Source of the DNA: Trichoplax adhaerens
Lineage: Eukaryota; Placozoa; Uniplacotomia; Trichoplacea; Trichoplacidae
NCBI RefSeq assembly: GCF_000150275.1
Contig: NW_002060962.1
Location: 1,105,588-1,169,587 of the forward strand
DNA: 64,000 nucleotides
Direction of reading: 5' to 3'
Below, piece after piece: positions 26,914 to 41,269 of this stretch. Within the stretch, counting starts at the first letter, position 1. Every line of letters starts with the position of its first letter. A program made the position numbers and the translations under genes. The notes under the pieces are model-generated. The model saw nothing but the letters and a program-made list of their open reading frames with translations. It searched no databases and was not told where the DNA came from.

Positions 26914-29900
26914 GTTGATGGTATATTGGTTAGCTAATTTTTTGTAGTGATTTCTTGGAAAATAATAGTTCTAAATTCATGTACAAAATTATAACGTAGA
27001 ATGCATTAACAAATCTTTCCGGAAAGGGTAATCTAGTTTTTAAGAATAAATCCACGCTAATGTTAGATTCGGATTGAATGGAGGTATCTGTTATGATTAG
27101 AATTATAAAATTTTTTTAAGATATCTTTAATTAAATTTCGAAAAATCTACCTTGAGTTGAGCTGATGTTAGGCTTTAACCTTCGTAATTAGAACCGTGAT
27201 TGAAATTCACGATCACGGTAGAAAATGTGGAGTACTTGTTGCTGACGACGTTTATTCGATTTGATCTATCAGTAAGCGTGGCGAGCTTAAATAGTTTCTG
27301 CTTCTATAGAATACATTGCTATTAAACCGGTTGTTATTTATGTTATTTAAGAGGGCCTGCTGGGTAGTAAGTATCATTCTCACGGTCTTTCTCTGTATAT
27401 AGATGAGTCTGTACGAGTCTGTATAATTTAATTTTTAGTAATGTTTAATTTAGCTTGAATATTTCTTTCATACTAGTAACAATGATTCTGTATATTTAGA
27501 ATTTGCCTTGATTAAACTTACTTTGCAAATTCATATTAAGTGCACTTGATATCGCCCATACACGTCAGCATTTTTTCTGATTTCCTATAGTATCATTATA
27601 AAATTTCGCTCACGCTTGATAAGTTAGCCCTGAAACCAGTTTTCATGCCTGCAACTGGTTTAGTAAACAGGTTTATTATAAGCAAACGGAATGCAAGATA
27701 ATTAGGCTTTTAGGATAATATTTTATAATTTAACTGCAGCTAAAATGCTTTCTAATTGGACAGAATGCCACTTAATGTAACCAAAATGACGTAATCCTAT
27801 CAACTTTATCAAGATAAGATTACTAATATTTGAAAATATTTTATAAAATCTAATGACTTCTAAAATGCATTCCAATTGGCAGGATGCTTACTTAATGTAG
27901 CCAAAATGATGCAATTCCGTGAACTTTATCTAGACAGCATCTTTAATATTGTTAAAAATGAGCTGTTCTCATAAAAATGAATAAATCTACCTTGTAAGTT
28001 AATAGTATCATCTCTCCATTATTTGTTTAGGAATCCATACGAGGCCTTACAATCATAACTAGCTCGTCAATGAAATAATATACAGATGCTATGTAATCAA
28101 AGATAGTATCTGGTTTAATATTACCTTTAACCCTGATAATTTGTATCAGAGTACAATGTCTTTTTATATTTAAAGGCAGATATTAACTCTTATAGATTAA
28201 CTTAAAAAATAATTTTAATTGCACGCTTAAAACCTTCAGAAAGAAAATTTTACTATAATTTAAAATCAAAGCTGATGATGTAATGATATATCTGCGTGTA
28301 AGAGAGCAATTAAGAAAATTTAGTTGGATGATAAAGTACTGTACATTTTTACATTCCATTTTTGTAGGTTATATCGAATGAAATTATATTGCGATTGTAC
28401 ACTTTTATTTGGGACATCAAATTATGTCGATAAGAGAATAAAGCATCCTAATAGAATAGAATAGAATGTTGTGTAAATTATCGCATCATGGTGTCGCATT
28501 GAAATTCATTCGTTTAGTAAAACAGGCTATTGTTAGACAATTTGCGTCGAAATGTAATTCTTATATTTGTACAGATGTAAATAATCATCAACACTTAGTA
28601 GGCAAGTGCGGTAATCCTTCACGCAACTTTAATTTTGTTTAACTGTATTGTTACATCAATAAATAAATAAGCGTATACTAATTTCTGAAGGTTATATCTC
28701 CTATGGTGGCTTATAATGATCTAAATGAAATGAAGCTGTTAGGAATTGCAACACCTTAATTATCCTGATCAAGAGAGGCTTCCCGCTACGTCAAAGTCTG
28801 GTTTGATCAGAAATTCTATCGGATACATCATTAAAGCAGCCCTAACATAGCCTCAACTTTCTTGATAAACCTTTCCTGATGATTAAAGGGATCTGGTGTT
28901 AGTGCATCTATCGCAAATCAGTTTTTACAATGGATAATATCTGTGCTGGATTATTTGGTAGGAATTCAACTAAAGTATGTTTATTTATTCAAATGCTGGT
29001 TTACATTTTATTAATAACAACTCGTGATAAGCATCGGTTTCTGGCTCTATGTTCATCCAAGTCAAATGGGTCACACAAATTGAGTTATAAGTTTGGAGGA
29101 CTGACAGGGTAATTATTAACGAAAAAGGGTCATTGTTATCTAAATTATTATCAATAGTCAGCAATTGCATTTATCCTTCTTCGAGCTATATAGTCGCCCA
29201 ACATATTGCCCAGCTTCGGGATTTACTGCTACTGATAATCTACCATTATGGTGCAATAAGCAAATCTTGCAGTAAATTACACTCTAGACTTTAATGCGTG
29301 ATTTTGGATGCTTTCCTTAGTCAGAAGTCATTTTTAGCGGTTAAACTAATCGAAGCTATGTTTAAATCTGTTTTATTAGCCTTAAAAAATCTCGTCAACA
29401 TTAGCTAAGAACAATTTGATTATTATCTATTCTAGAAAAGTTTTAAAGTGAAAAACTGTATGAGTATATTAAGAATAGCTTGCCATATATGCCTATCGGA
29501 TCATTGGTAAATACCATTCGTCTTCAAGATATAAAAGTAGCTTAATACTCCGATCAGAATTTTTTATTCTAAAAGTCCAAAAGTAGTATTGAAACTCTTA
29601 TAGCCATGAAAGGTTTTAGTATAGAAAGTTACTGTAGAATAGAAATAGATTTATCTGAAGTATTTAAAATGTGCTCAATCAAAGGTTCAATCTTGGTGTT
29701 TGTACTAACGAACAAAATTTTAACCATAACCGAGTAGATATTCTAAATAATTATCATTACCCAGTGCCGTTATTTATGCATGGCTTGCTTTGTATCGTTC
29801 TCAGCTCATTTCTGCAGGGGCTAAATTTTATGATGTACAACAAAATATATTAATCATAGCCTCTGCATGTTGACTATGTGCTATATCACATATTGATGTG

Positions 29901-31145
29901 CAAGATAAGCTAGACTTGGAAAGGTGGCTAAGCTAACGTTAAATTTCTACCTCATGCGAGATACTGTGTAACGCACTCCCAAAATTTACAATTACCGTAC
30001 ATTACGTACTATAAAACTAAAAGGACAATAAATTTATAAATTAATAAGGTAGCTTATGAGACCAAAGTTCTAATTTAAAATATAATTAATTACCTAAGTA
30101 CATTAGGCTATCGGATACATACGGCATGCAAATAGCCATATGCCACCCAATACACGTAGTGAAATTCTGTTCCAGGGTAAGGCATGAAGACATTGTCTAT
30201 ATGTTATAGATTAATAGACGCAGGAGTAATTAAATAATAGGAAGGTAAGTATCCGTCTGAATAAAATAAATGTAGACGTGACAGATTGTGTTTACGTATT
30301 TTCGGTCTTACTATTTGAATATGTGCTTATCGCTGGCAAACATTTGGGTTTATTGCATGAAGGTTACACCGGACTTATAGCTATTTTATCGAAGAGCATC
30401 TAACTCTGCAGATATTACTCAAAGTATAGAAACACTCAAATCAGAACTTGAAAGCATTGAACATTTTGTGCTGGGTATCATTGCTAGCCACAACAGCAAC
30501 AAGCAACAAATGCTCATGAGTTTTGATGTCTTTCAAAGGTTAGATCTGATGCTCTGTTCTATGCTTTACTGTTCAAATTGCTTGTAGTGCACAAAGAAAT
30601 TTTAAGCACAAGCTTGACATCAGGTAGCGTTAAATTTGTATCACCTTGAAAACAGATCATGGATTGCTGTTTAGTCATTTTCTTGTGATAAGTCTACAAT
30701 TAAAAGCTAAAATATCTTCATAACAGCTACTACAATATTTATGAGAGTAATCTGAATACCTACAAATATAAATATACCGAAGACTTTCATATGCAGATGT
30801 ACAGACATGCAGACACACAGACTAATCGAAGTATTATTCAAATCAATGCTCTAACTAGTCTAAAAATGATATTTTATATTAAATTACAGCTCCTAATTTA
30901 ATTTGCATTAAAATGTAATTACTTTTTTGAAATCAAGCATATACAGTAGAGATTATTATTTCATAATTAATTTATTTGCAATATATCAGCGTAAGCCATG
31001 AAAATGTGAGCTAGCTATTGTACATATTTTATGTACGATGTAACGGTATTTATAAAAGGATTCTCAAACAAAGTTTGTCAATTATTTCGGATCGGATATC
31101 AAAAATTTTTCCAACGGCTGTTGTGAATCCAAAGCAGAAAAAACG
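26914..31145. other. Intergenic upstream of SLC35F copy 4 and TPD52-like gene
   Basis: Divergent intergenic region of about 4.2 kb. Contains a tandem duplication with a period near 119 bp (27718-27955) and an AATAG micro-repeat near 28455. A 60-codon open stretch at 28930-29112 (+) is not recognised. No other gene seen. Confidence 0.5.
27718..27955. repeat. Direct tandem duplication, period near 119 bp
   Basis: Two imperfect copies beginning TATTTTATAA at about 27718 and 27836. Shared blocks include CTAAAATGC, CCAATTGG/CTAATTGG, CTTAATGTA, CCAAAATGA and AACTTTATC. Moderately diverged, non-coding. Confidence 0.7.
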
Positions 31146-33277
31146 ATGCTCTCAGGAATGTCTGGAGAATCAACTAGATCTCTAAAGGCTAGGCGCTCAC
31201 ATTCTCTTGGTGGGCAGATCAGACCGCAAAGATTAGAACACGATAAAGATGAAGATGTTGATGAAGGAATGGATATTGATGAGAAGACTAGATTGCCGCC
31301 ACAATCGTCTGCAAACCGCTTTATGAGTCTCTTTCGTTTTACCAGTCAAAATGGACATCAAGGCATTCCTCGAGAGAGTAGTAGCGAAGGAGATATACGT
31401 TCCATTGGCACCAACGACAATAGTATCTCTGAAGATGCAAAGAAAGATAAAATAAGAGATGAAATAACTAAGGTTAGACCTTGAGAACAATGTTTCGTAC
31501 AAGCATTTCCAAGTATATATATATATACCTTCATAATACAAAAATGCTACATTTCATAGTAACTTGAGTGAATTTATAAGTAACGCGGTTAATCCATCAG
31601 TATAACAATACAATATTGACAGTATAAAAATTTCAATTTCGTAATATCTTAGCTGGAAGCGGAAATACAAAGTTTACATCAAACGATCGCTCGAAAAGAA
31701 GAGTTATTAACAAATCTTCGGAAGGAACTAGGAGTTACTACAAATTCGCCCTTTACCCAGTTTAAAGAGAAATTCCAAATGACGTTGTAAGTTGATTGTA
31801 TCCGGTAAACTGATCCAGAAACAATACTATTCCATGATGTGGTATTATGTGTTTATGTCAGTAAGCTTTCCATCAGAGAATTAAATATTCTGCTCTTCTT
31901 TACATATATTGTATCAAGTGTAGCACACATTTAAAGCAAATTTTGGCTTAAGAACAAGCGAAAATTTGAATTCTATTTTTTTACACCTAAGTAATTTATA
32001 CGACTTATTCAGTGCCATTAAATGCCTTAGGGACATATGGCAAGATGATGTCATCAATTAGCTTACATTAACCATTTAGCACATCTAGTTGAGCTGTAGG
32101 TAGTATAGAATTGGTGTCGTTTAGAGATTTGTGACTTTGGAACTAGAATAGCTGTTAGCTATTAGCTTACATTCACATTTAACTGCAGATCTTGTCTATT
32201 AACTTCTATCACATAAATCGCCATCACTCTTGCACATTTGCTTACTCTCATCGCCCTCAACTTTTATATCTTATTGACATATATCTGTTTGCCTATTTTG
32301 TAAGATCTGGAATTACATCGGAATGTTCTACACTATATACTGTACATCGTATTTTACAAGCACCATACTCTTTACTAATGTAACTACTGTAGCTAAATCA
32401 AGTTAAAATTATCGCAGTTTACTTGAATGATTACTCACTGTGTATTATGATGGAATGACCTTGTAATAATCTCCTGCTGTATTACAGTTACTGTACTACA
32501 AGAATTGGCTGAAATCATTACATATGATCTTTGTCTTTTAATCTAAGAATTAGTTAACCAGCTACGATGCAGCCATTCGTCCAAGCAGATATGTTTGACT
32601 AGATTATTTTTCATACTTTAGCAATCTGAAGAAGTCCGGGAATCCTGAGCCTATGCAATCACCGCAAGATGAAAATATTACGATGAAAGATCGCTTCAAG
32701 TATTTGATTGCTAAATTTATAACATAAAAGATAGCACTTTCGACAGTACAATTAGATTTCCTCAGTAAAGACTTTGTGGTAAAATAGTTAATGATGGAAA
32801 TTGATCCGTTATTTCTGCTTATTACGAAGGGAAGGTTCAGAAAATACGATGAAAGTGATCGAAGAGAAATTTCAGTCTGCCGGTTCTGCTTTAAAAGTAA
32901 GTAATACTTGCTGCTAAAGTTGGGTCAAGTTAAACCGGTTGTTGTTACTTTGCAGCACTATGAATTGAGTTTCATCCTGTTATTTAATAAATACATAGTA
33001 TAATGTATTGAATAATAAAATTTATAAACAGAACGTGCAGGCATAAGTTTTTATACGAATGTATACCTTCTAACTGGTAGAAAACAAATCACAAGCATTA
33101 CTTAGATTTAAGTGATTAAAGATTCAGCTTTTTCTAAGAATGTAACTAGAGGTTATTCTATAGACTTAACAGATTCTTCATAAAATGACACAATTTAATG
33201 TTATCAATATAATGCTACGTTGTATTCTAGCTAATCCAAGTTTTACAATAACTTTTCAGAAAGGAAAACCTGATTGA
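31146..33277 (+). CDS. Tumour protein D52 (TPD52)-like protein
   Basis: Five exons: 31146-31472, 31653-31786, 32622-32699, 32830-32896, 33260-33277 (207 aa). The N-terminal third is acidic, serine-rich and probably disordered. Exon 2 encodes the conserved coiled coil (LEAEIQSLHQTIARKEELL, then RKELGV), followed by the TPD52-type segments ITMKDRFKEGSENTMKVIEE and KFQSAGSALK. The protein ends KGKPD. TPD52 proteins are small cytosolic homo- and hetero-oligomerising factors linked to vesicle trafficking. Length is close to the family norm of about 185-225 aa. Exon 4 was set at the acceptor that keeps the frame into the family motif; a nearby acceptor 11 bp downstream would not. A second ATG lies at 31158, so the first four residues are optional. 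Confidence 0.8.
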
Positions 33278-34841
33278 AAGAACTTTTATTTTTCATTATT
33301 AGAGATCAATCTGGAGGAGATCCTTGAGAGCGACTACTGGAACCTAGTTCTAAGTGAGAGTGGTGCTTATTTCCATCGCAGGAAAACAGTGGTGCTGTGA
33401 AGTATATATGCATAACAAAATGCTCAAGTTATCTCTTGAATTTAGATCTACCGGCAAATTACAGAATTTTTATCGACTTGAAACTTGACGAATAAAAGTA
33501 TGGAGATCAGTAACATACAGTCGATTGCCAGGATAAATGTTGCTTATTATTATTGCATCGATTAGTTATTTCGACGACGCACCACTATTTGTGGATTTAT
33601 ATAAAATATTGGACATTAGCCGTATCTTATATACATATATATACGTATTTGTTGTATGTTATGTTAATATTTATCTGTTACTATATATCCATAAATTAAT
33701 TAATAAAATTATTCATGAAATGATGCTTTTCCTTGCTGCTTTATACCAAATTGTCATACTGTATATAGCTTGCTGAGGGTCAGTGTCGTACTATTACCCA
33801 ATGATTTAGTAGTTTTGACTTCATATCTACATGCAAGTTAGAAAAGAACATTACTAGTTACTGTAAGCCTATGCAATTAGTCACTGATTTATGAAAGTTA
33901 GGATGCTCCATAGAACCAATACCATTGATTACTACGTACAATAGGAATTCATATACAGATTTAAAGTTTTCATAATTGGGTTTATATTACGAAAGGGTTG
34001 CCTATTATGCCTCACTGAGATTGAAATACTCGTATGATTATATATGTTATACATCGATATGCCCGTAAACATCAAAATACTCGTATAATGCTCCTAATTT
34101 TTATGTTTCATCGAAGCTGATGGCAAAGAAACCACCGACTCCCAATCATATCCATTGATTATATAATAATTCACCAGGATTTACCGGAGAAAATTTTAAA
34201 AATTAGCCTTTAATTAAACGTGTAGAGGCAATTAAGAATATTTCGATCAAATTATTGTTATTAGTACAGCGCATGCCTGCTATCGATTTAATGCTCAGAT
34301 ATATACCGACAAATTTATGCTTTCTAACACTTTGAATAAAATTGGTCGTTACCATAACCATCTCCCACTTACATCGCACCAGAATTATTATATTATCAGA
34401 GTATACAGTAAAGTAAATTTCATGCCCTGAAAAGTTTGCGATTACAATCTGACTTCGATAAGTGTCTTACAACTGAGTCTAGTTTGTGTACTACAAGCTC
34501 GGTAAAGAACAACTATAGCCACTGGTGGCGTAAATAATTATATAATTCTTCGAAAGGAGTAACAAATATGTAAGGTAAATATGTTTCTTGCAAAGAAGTT
34601 TAAGCGCCATTGTTAGTTCCTAACGGTATACGAAAGCAATGGACAACTTTTCGACGTCTAACACACCACTCAAGATCTGATATCGCCTATTTAGTGTATA
34701 CCCGTAACAACATATATTGAAATTCAAAGACTAATTCGTTTTCGTAAAATTCATAAAAGTTTATTTTTAAGAGGGGGATAAAAATTTTTGTTTTACAATA
34801 ATTTCGTAGACTTAATAACAATTCAGATCTTTGATTCACGA
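33278..34841. other. Convergent intergenic, TPD52-like / RPN2
   Basis: About 1.5 kb between the 3' ends of two convergent genes, presumably both 3' UTRs. An open stretch at 33537-33776 is a low-complexity AT-rich frame without family resemblance. Confidence 0.5.
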
Positions 34842-37800
34842 TTACCTCAGTTCCTTTTTCATCCTAGAGTAAAATATATTGCAGACAACGATTAGTGATC
34901 CAAGACCCAAGAATATTTGTCTCTTAAACATGTTTATCATGTTTAAGCAAAAAATCACGAGCCTTGTAAGTTACCTATCATTGGCAATGGACCTTAGTAC
35001 TGAAGTTCCGGATACGAACGTAATTCCACCAATAACGGCAAGATATTTCAGAGTAGTAAACATATTCTACAATCAAAGAAGTTGCGTTAATATTTACAAA
35101 TTGAAAATATTCGATACTAATTAATGGTATCTTACCAAATTGGTCCAGTAACAGTAATACAGCAAAAAGATGGCTATTTAGGAATTAAAACAGTGTTAGT
35201 ATACGTGTGTATTATATAGTTATCTGATTGTTGTTAAGTTATTAAACTAACTTACCACCAACTCCTAAGTGAAAGACGATATTTGGCAACGTAAAGGAAA
35301 AATTAGATACATTTGCTCCGAATAGATTCCACTGTAAAAATTAAAAAATAGGCCATTATAAAAATACTCGAATTAAGTAGCTCTTCATATATTACATCTG
35401 TTTCTAAGAAAATGTGATCTAATCTTAGTCAGTAAGTCTTATAAAACAGAAGAAATACTGGTGGATGTAGATTAATGATATTTGCAATTTGATATTAAAG
35501 CTTCCAGAGATAATCATTGCCCGGCAGCCTTTGTATTGATCAAATTGCAGTATGACATTAACTGTTGCGAAACATGACTGTCTTTCAACTGTTAATGATC
35601 ACACTTTATACAACAATATTTTCACGTTGATACTAAGTTTCCATCGAAAGGTAGCAAGAACGATAACTATAAATTCGAAATACTGCAACAAGCAGCACTT
35701 ACCATTACAAACATAATCACCAAAGGTGATAAAACTAGTAGGGTGAAAGCCTTAGATACGAGCTCTGGAGGGCGTTTTTCGGGAACACGGAACACATGCT
35801 AAAATCCCCCAAAATTTTTTAGATCAGTGAAAACTGGATACATCGCCTACTCTTATTGAGTACATTAATTCAAGAACCTGTATCTCTGGTTTAGAGCTTG
35901 GAGGAATTTTTGTCGAAGGAGCCGCAGCACCAGTCGTAGTAAACTTTAGACTAAGACTACCCTGGGTGATTCATGTAAAAAACAACATTAAAACTATAAT
36001 CTCTCTAAAGAATAAAGAATACTGTCCTTTGTAATATACACGATAATAATAATATTGTTGATTATTACCACTTTCCAATAAATCTGGTTGGAAAAAGTAG
36101 GATCGCCGATAATTACGTCCATAGAGTAGTTACCACTTTGTGAGTAGAAGGTTTTACGGAGTTCGGTAATGTCCTGATTTTAAGTATTAAAACTGACATT
36201 ACGATTCGATAAATAAGATTTACTACTATGTAATAGCATACATACCAATTCTAGCGATAGCAATTGTTCATTTCGGTTAGTGAATAAGAAAGAACGATCT
36301 ACATTACATTTGTCACATGCCAATCTTAAGAAAGCCTGTGTTTATCAAGAATAATTTCATTATTTCCTTTAATTTTATAATTATCATTTTGGGAATTATG
36401 GATACAATATAAACAATAAAATGATAATATTACTATTGCTAACCTGTTGAGGTACAATTTCCACATTTTTTTCAACATCTTTAACAATAAATTCAATTGC
36501 TACATTCGAATGCTCATCTGCTTGAATATTCGAAGCTAGTCCTTTTGGAAAAGTCGCCCTATAATACAAATTCGACGTGGCAAAAAGATACATGAAATTA
36601 TTGATATAGATTTACTTCAAATATAGAAGTAGTCAAAATTATTACAAGAATGATATAATGTACAAGGGACTATTCTTTCTCGATTACAGTAATACCTGAC
36701 TGTACCTAAATTTCAGGTACACACGTACCTTGCTTCTTTCTGTACTGAAGCTTGGTCTATGTCGCTAGTTTTTACTTTGAAGGATTCAACAGCAACATTG
36801 ACAACCTTTTTAACTTTAAAGCTAGAGTCTTGTAATCCAATTAATCGTTTATCTTCCACAACAGGTGCAACATTAAAATGAACAGTATAAAATCCACGTT
36901 CAGGCTTCATTTTATTAAAATCAAACTGGTATTCACCAGCTGATTTTTCTACAAGATCAACATCACTTGCGATGGTGTTTCCTTCAGTGGACACAATCGA
37001 GGTAGCTTTGACGTCCATTTTTGGTAAAGGTTTCCCTAAGATATTACATGCTTTCACCTATATTTCAAAATCATTGGGTTTAGCAAATTAATTGAATAAA
37101 ATTAGGATGTATAATGATAATTACCAATAAACACAACTATTCAGGCTAAGTTAACTTACGACAATATTTCCATCGTTTTTCCGGATGAGGGCTTGACTAG
37201 TCAGGACAACGCTTCCGGGAATTTGAAACTATTTATTAACATTTTTAAGTTAGATCACATGTTGACGTCACATTATGCCTCCTTTGATAATTCGAATAGT
37301 TATTCAGTATTGTGTGCATTTACAAAAATGAAAATCTACAAAGGAAGTTAACTACCTTGTTTTCAGTAAAAGCCTGAAGCCCAAGAGCAACATAGTATGC
37401 GTTTCTAACGGATCCAACATGCCTCTTGCTAACAATGTAATTGGCAAGCTTAATTGCTTGATCATTGTCAATAGCTGGAGTAAGACCTCTTGCATAGCAT
37501 AGACGGTACACTCCCGTAACAAATAAAATCGTATCTCGAATCCCGCCATCAAACTGCAAATACTTATCACCAATTTCATCGGCTTGATTTAGTACTTCTC
37601 CTATGGCATTAGGGATTGTGCCAATATCGGCATCTTTTGGTAAGAAAGCTGCGGCATGAAAGGCGAAGCTGTGACTGTCGTTAATATACAAAAAATGACA
37701 GTAAAACAACAATACAGGTATCTCAATACAGGAAAAGTTGATCATAGTTATGAAACTAATATGTAGTTGTAAATGTTTATTGCATGGTTTATCTCCCTGA

Positions 37801-39108
37801 TTACTGTCACATAGTGACTACAGGAAACGCAAGGAATATGCAATTGCCGACAGCCTGGCGTACTATGATTTCTCGTAGTACGCTAGCACGGCTTGATATC
37901 CAATGCATTGGCTGTGGACTATACTTCATAAAGTTTGTGCGCAAAGGCACTAAGCTCCGTAAGCCAAATGGGCAGCGCCAACAGAGGCCAGTCCGTTGGA
38001 TGCCCTCATTGGAAGACTGGTGAAGCAGAAGCTTCAGATGTATTTAAATTAGTTACCATATAAATTTTCTAACCTTGCAGTGCTATCATCTTTTTCTAGT
38101 GCAGATTTCAAGGATTTAACCACCATAGAGGCATCAACTACAAGACAATACAATATCAACATTGTAATTTCATTATCACTGTAACGTTCGTATGCAGACT
38201 GCAATCACTGAAATTAGGTGCAACATACATAGTAATCAATAGAAAAATTGCTAAATTTATTTCAGTATACCTTTAAGATTGAACTTTGTTAGAGCACCGA
38301 CAGCTTGATAAATCAAGAATGTAGTGCGGCCATCAAGTATAACATCATTTAGTACTTTTTGAGCATCTTTTGGGGGTGTCAACTAAAATTTGACATTAAA
38401 AGCATTTAGGTTAGCAAAACATAATCCACAGTAAGCAATGCAAACGTTTTATAATAGTTCTACCGTAGACCTATGATCTGTTAATCTGTTTTTGACTGCA
38501 CCTTAATTCACAGTACGCGGCGGCATTAAACAGATTACAACGTTCATAATTTTCTCGATAGAAAAACTAGACACTTACGTTGCATTTTAAACTGTCTCCA
38601 ATAAACGCACCAAAATATAAGTTAACGAGATTCGAAGTCATCGATTTCTTGATAAATGCACAAACATCCTAGTAGAAGTTTTATCATCGTCAAGTGAGAT
38701 AAACACTAATACGCTTCGTAAACAGAGTTAAACTAGATTGTATCAAGCTTGGTTAAAGAGTGCTATCTTCTTCTACATACGTATTTAGTCATTAATTTAT
38801 ATCATACCTGGTTTTCAGGCACTTTTTCATTGAGTGCTTCAAGACCAACAACAGAATAGTATGCAGTTACTAAATCTTTGTAAGGTTGAGCTGCCTTCAG
38901 TTTTTGAATTAATTGCAGAAGATCATTTTCTGGCACGACATCAACCTGTAACGCTGAACAGCAGATTACAAAAAGCGAGAGAGCCAAACAAATCCCTACA
39001 TTGGAATCAGTAAATGTATCGTATTACGTAGGATCAAGAAAAATACCTGAGACGTCGTCAAATATTCATTCATCCAATTATATTTGCGTTTAATTTTACA
39101 CCGTACAT
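34842..39108 (-). CDS. RPN2: Ribophorin II, oligosaccharyltransferase subunit
   Basis: Exons, 5' to 3': (39102-39108), 38808-38995, 38579-38668, 38271-38382, 38074-38137, 37356-37674, 37160-37228, 36729-37057, 36444-36558, 36246-36335, 36069-36173, 35878-35961, 35703-35798, 35256-35331, 35136-35173, 34975-35066, 34842-34863. About 631 aa, the family's usual length. RPN2 is the ribophorin II/Swp1 subunit of the ER oligosaccharyltransferase for N-glycosylation. Visible are a signal peptide (ICLALSLFVICCSALQ), the luminal helical repeat region (AYYSVVGLEAL, DKYLQFDGGIRDTILFVTGV), beta-rich luminal domain (SGNYSMDVIIGD) and three C-terminal helices starting after VPEKRPPELVSK, with FGANVSNFSF and NMFTTLKYLAVIGGITF. 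The short tail is basic (MKKELR). The 7-bp start exon (ATG TAC G) is a candidate that keeps frame; the rest is firm. Confidence 0.9.
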
Positions 39109-39594
39109 TTCCGTTTGGTTCATTACTAAGTATATGATTTCTATAGCTATAGGATACAGCATGGATAAATAGATAAATATTGTAATGTACTTTTCGACTT
39201 GTGCTGCTTTACATTTCACATGTTACGTTTCTGCAAGAGCGAATTAATTACTAATCCCTAAATAATTACGGCTGCAACAGTTTATGCTTACTAGGATATT
39301 ATCAGAGTCAATTACAATCTCTCGCGCCAATAAACATTATTCAAGTAACCGGTTGTTAAAAAGTAGATATAAACGAATCAACTGATGTCATTGCTGTATT
39401 ACATTACCCACTACATACTGCCGTCATGAGCGTGTTACAATGTAATCCAAACGTTCGAGAGTACTGATTAATTTAAGCATCAAGCGTAGTGTATACAGCA
39501 CTGCAGTAGGCCACTTACGGATGCAAATTACCACAGTTGCGCTACAGTGCGACCTTATCAAGCCTGTTTATCCTTAATTAATCAAACTATGGAC

Positions 39595-39745
39595 AGGACT
39601 GTACTGTACACTATTTCCCGATGTAAAAAAAGTACAAACGAAGGCCCCTACTGACAGGTGTGAGAAAAAATAGACAGTACCGCACGAGTGTACGTACAGT
39701 ACAATACACTGTACGCTACAGTATAGTACTGTATGTATGTACTGT
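39595..39745. repeat. TACTGTAC-type repeat cluster
   Basis: Scattered TACTGTAC, GTACAGTAC and ACTGTA words over about 150 bp, RPN2-proximal in the divergent intergenic region. Sequence is self-complementary at the word level and non-coding. Confidence 0.75.
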
Positions 39746-41269
39746 AGGCAAAGAAGATCATTTCCTTCCTTTTTTTTTACCTCCATGATAACGTACTGCT
39801 CACGTGCTCGAAACTCACAAGTGCAGAACAGTACTTTACCATTTATACTGTACGATACACTAGCGGGCGTGAAGGACTACACAAAGGAAAAAATTGAAAA
39901 AATCAATCAACCGACAGAGTAAAATTTCATAACCACTGGATAGTTCAAAATCACATGTTTTTCAACTAGTCTAGCATTTTTTACCTTTAAATCGCTCTAA
40001 AGTACGTTAATAAGATCCCGTTAACATTCTATAAATTTTATGACGGATTATGGATGAACAATCTATTTTTAATGTGATTCACTCTAAATGGGTAACAAAA
40101 TTAATTACGAAATTAATTTATTGAAAGTCGAGTACGGTATGTAGATAGTGTAGACTAAGTTCTCAAATGCAGTTTTATTCAAATAACGTTTTTTCCATAA
40201 TATTTCGTCTATCTACACATGCGAAAGCTGAAGCTAGTTTAAGCAAAATTATCGAAAATCAAGTAATCCCTTACAGCAACCCATCTTAAATCTTTGCGAT
40301 TCACGGAACCATTTCATAAGAGATAAAATTTATCTTGAACTCATGGCCAGCTAAACGTGTACGCATTGAGAACTAAGTCAAACGAAATAACTACCTCTTT
40401 TGATACTTTTTTTGCTATTCTTAAGTCAAAAATAAGTTTTGCAATTGATCTGCTATAGACTCGGCACCAGGGAAGTATAAACTTTGTAGTCTGATGGCCT
40501 TTAGTGTACATACAGTACTCACTGTGAACTAAATTTACTGAAAAAATTCAAGCACGCGAAAGCCACGAGACGAAATTAGAGTACTGTTCTGCTAGTTGAT
40601 CGAAGATACCGCAACGACCTTATCTATTTTAGACTATATATTTATCAAGGGGAAGCCATACGTCTTTCAACTGCTACTTCAGCACTGCAATTTAAAATTT
40701 TAGGTAGAACTATAAAGCCTTATGAAAACGTGTTCATATTGTGAATAACTATGCTGATCGCTATGCAGGCTAAAAGTCACTACACTACAGTCTATTAGGC
40801 TTGATCGAAGTTCTTTTCTGGATTATTGAATCAGTCTACCAGGAACATTTTAATGTACAGATAATTAAGAGGCCCTGAGTAAAATGCAAAAATTTAACGA
40901 ACATGACATGTGTATTTGAAAACAATTTTCATTAACGGCTAAGGTTGATGAAAGCTTGGGAGTTGCCACGTGGCTAACTTAAAGAAGATTCTCATAGCAA
41001 ACGAGACACGCTCAAACGAAGGATTGATTGTAAAGTGCCGCAATTACTAATTTTTAGTAAGTATAGCTACGAGCATGAAATGCATCGCCTTGCCTATGTT
41101 CTACCATGACTTACTTTATAAGGTCTATTTAGTCCATTAAAACTATGAAAAATTCAAATTGCTACTCTTTAAACAGCATCAATGATAAGTAACAACGTCA
41201 AATTCATACCTCGCGTAGCTGCCATCTTCCGCTTCGAAAAATAGATAGATCGTCTGCAATGCGCTTATG

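Noticed and set aside
28930-29112. 60-codon frame (MDNICAGLFGRNST...) in the 27-31 kb intergenic region
   Set aside because: Isolated, no splice partners, opposite strand equally open; length is expected by chance in a region of this size.
33537-33776. 79-codon hydrophobic frame (MLLIIIASISYF...) between TPD52-like and RPN2
   Set aside because: Ile/Tyr/Leu-rich translation of AT-rich DNA, no conserved motif or splice context.
37320-37355. Extension of the RPN2 exon beyond its ENK residues
   Set aside because: The frame reads on into intron; a donor (AAG then GTAGTT) at 37355 and phase agreement with the next exon set the exon end at 37356.
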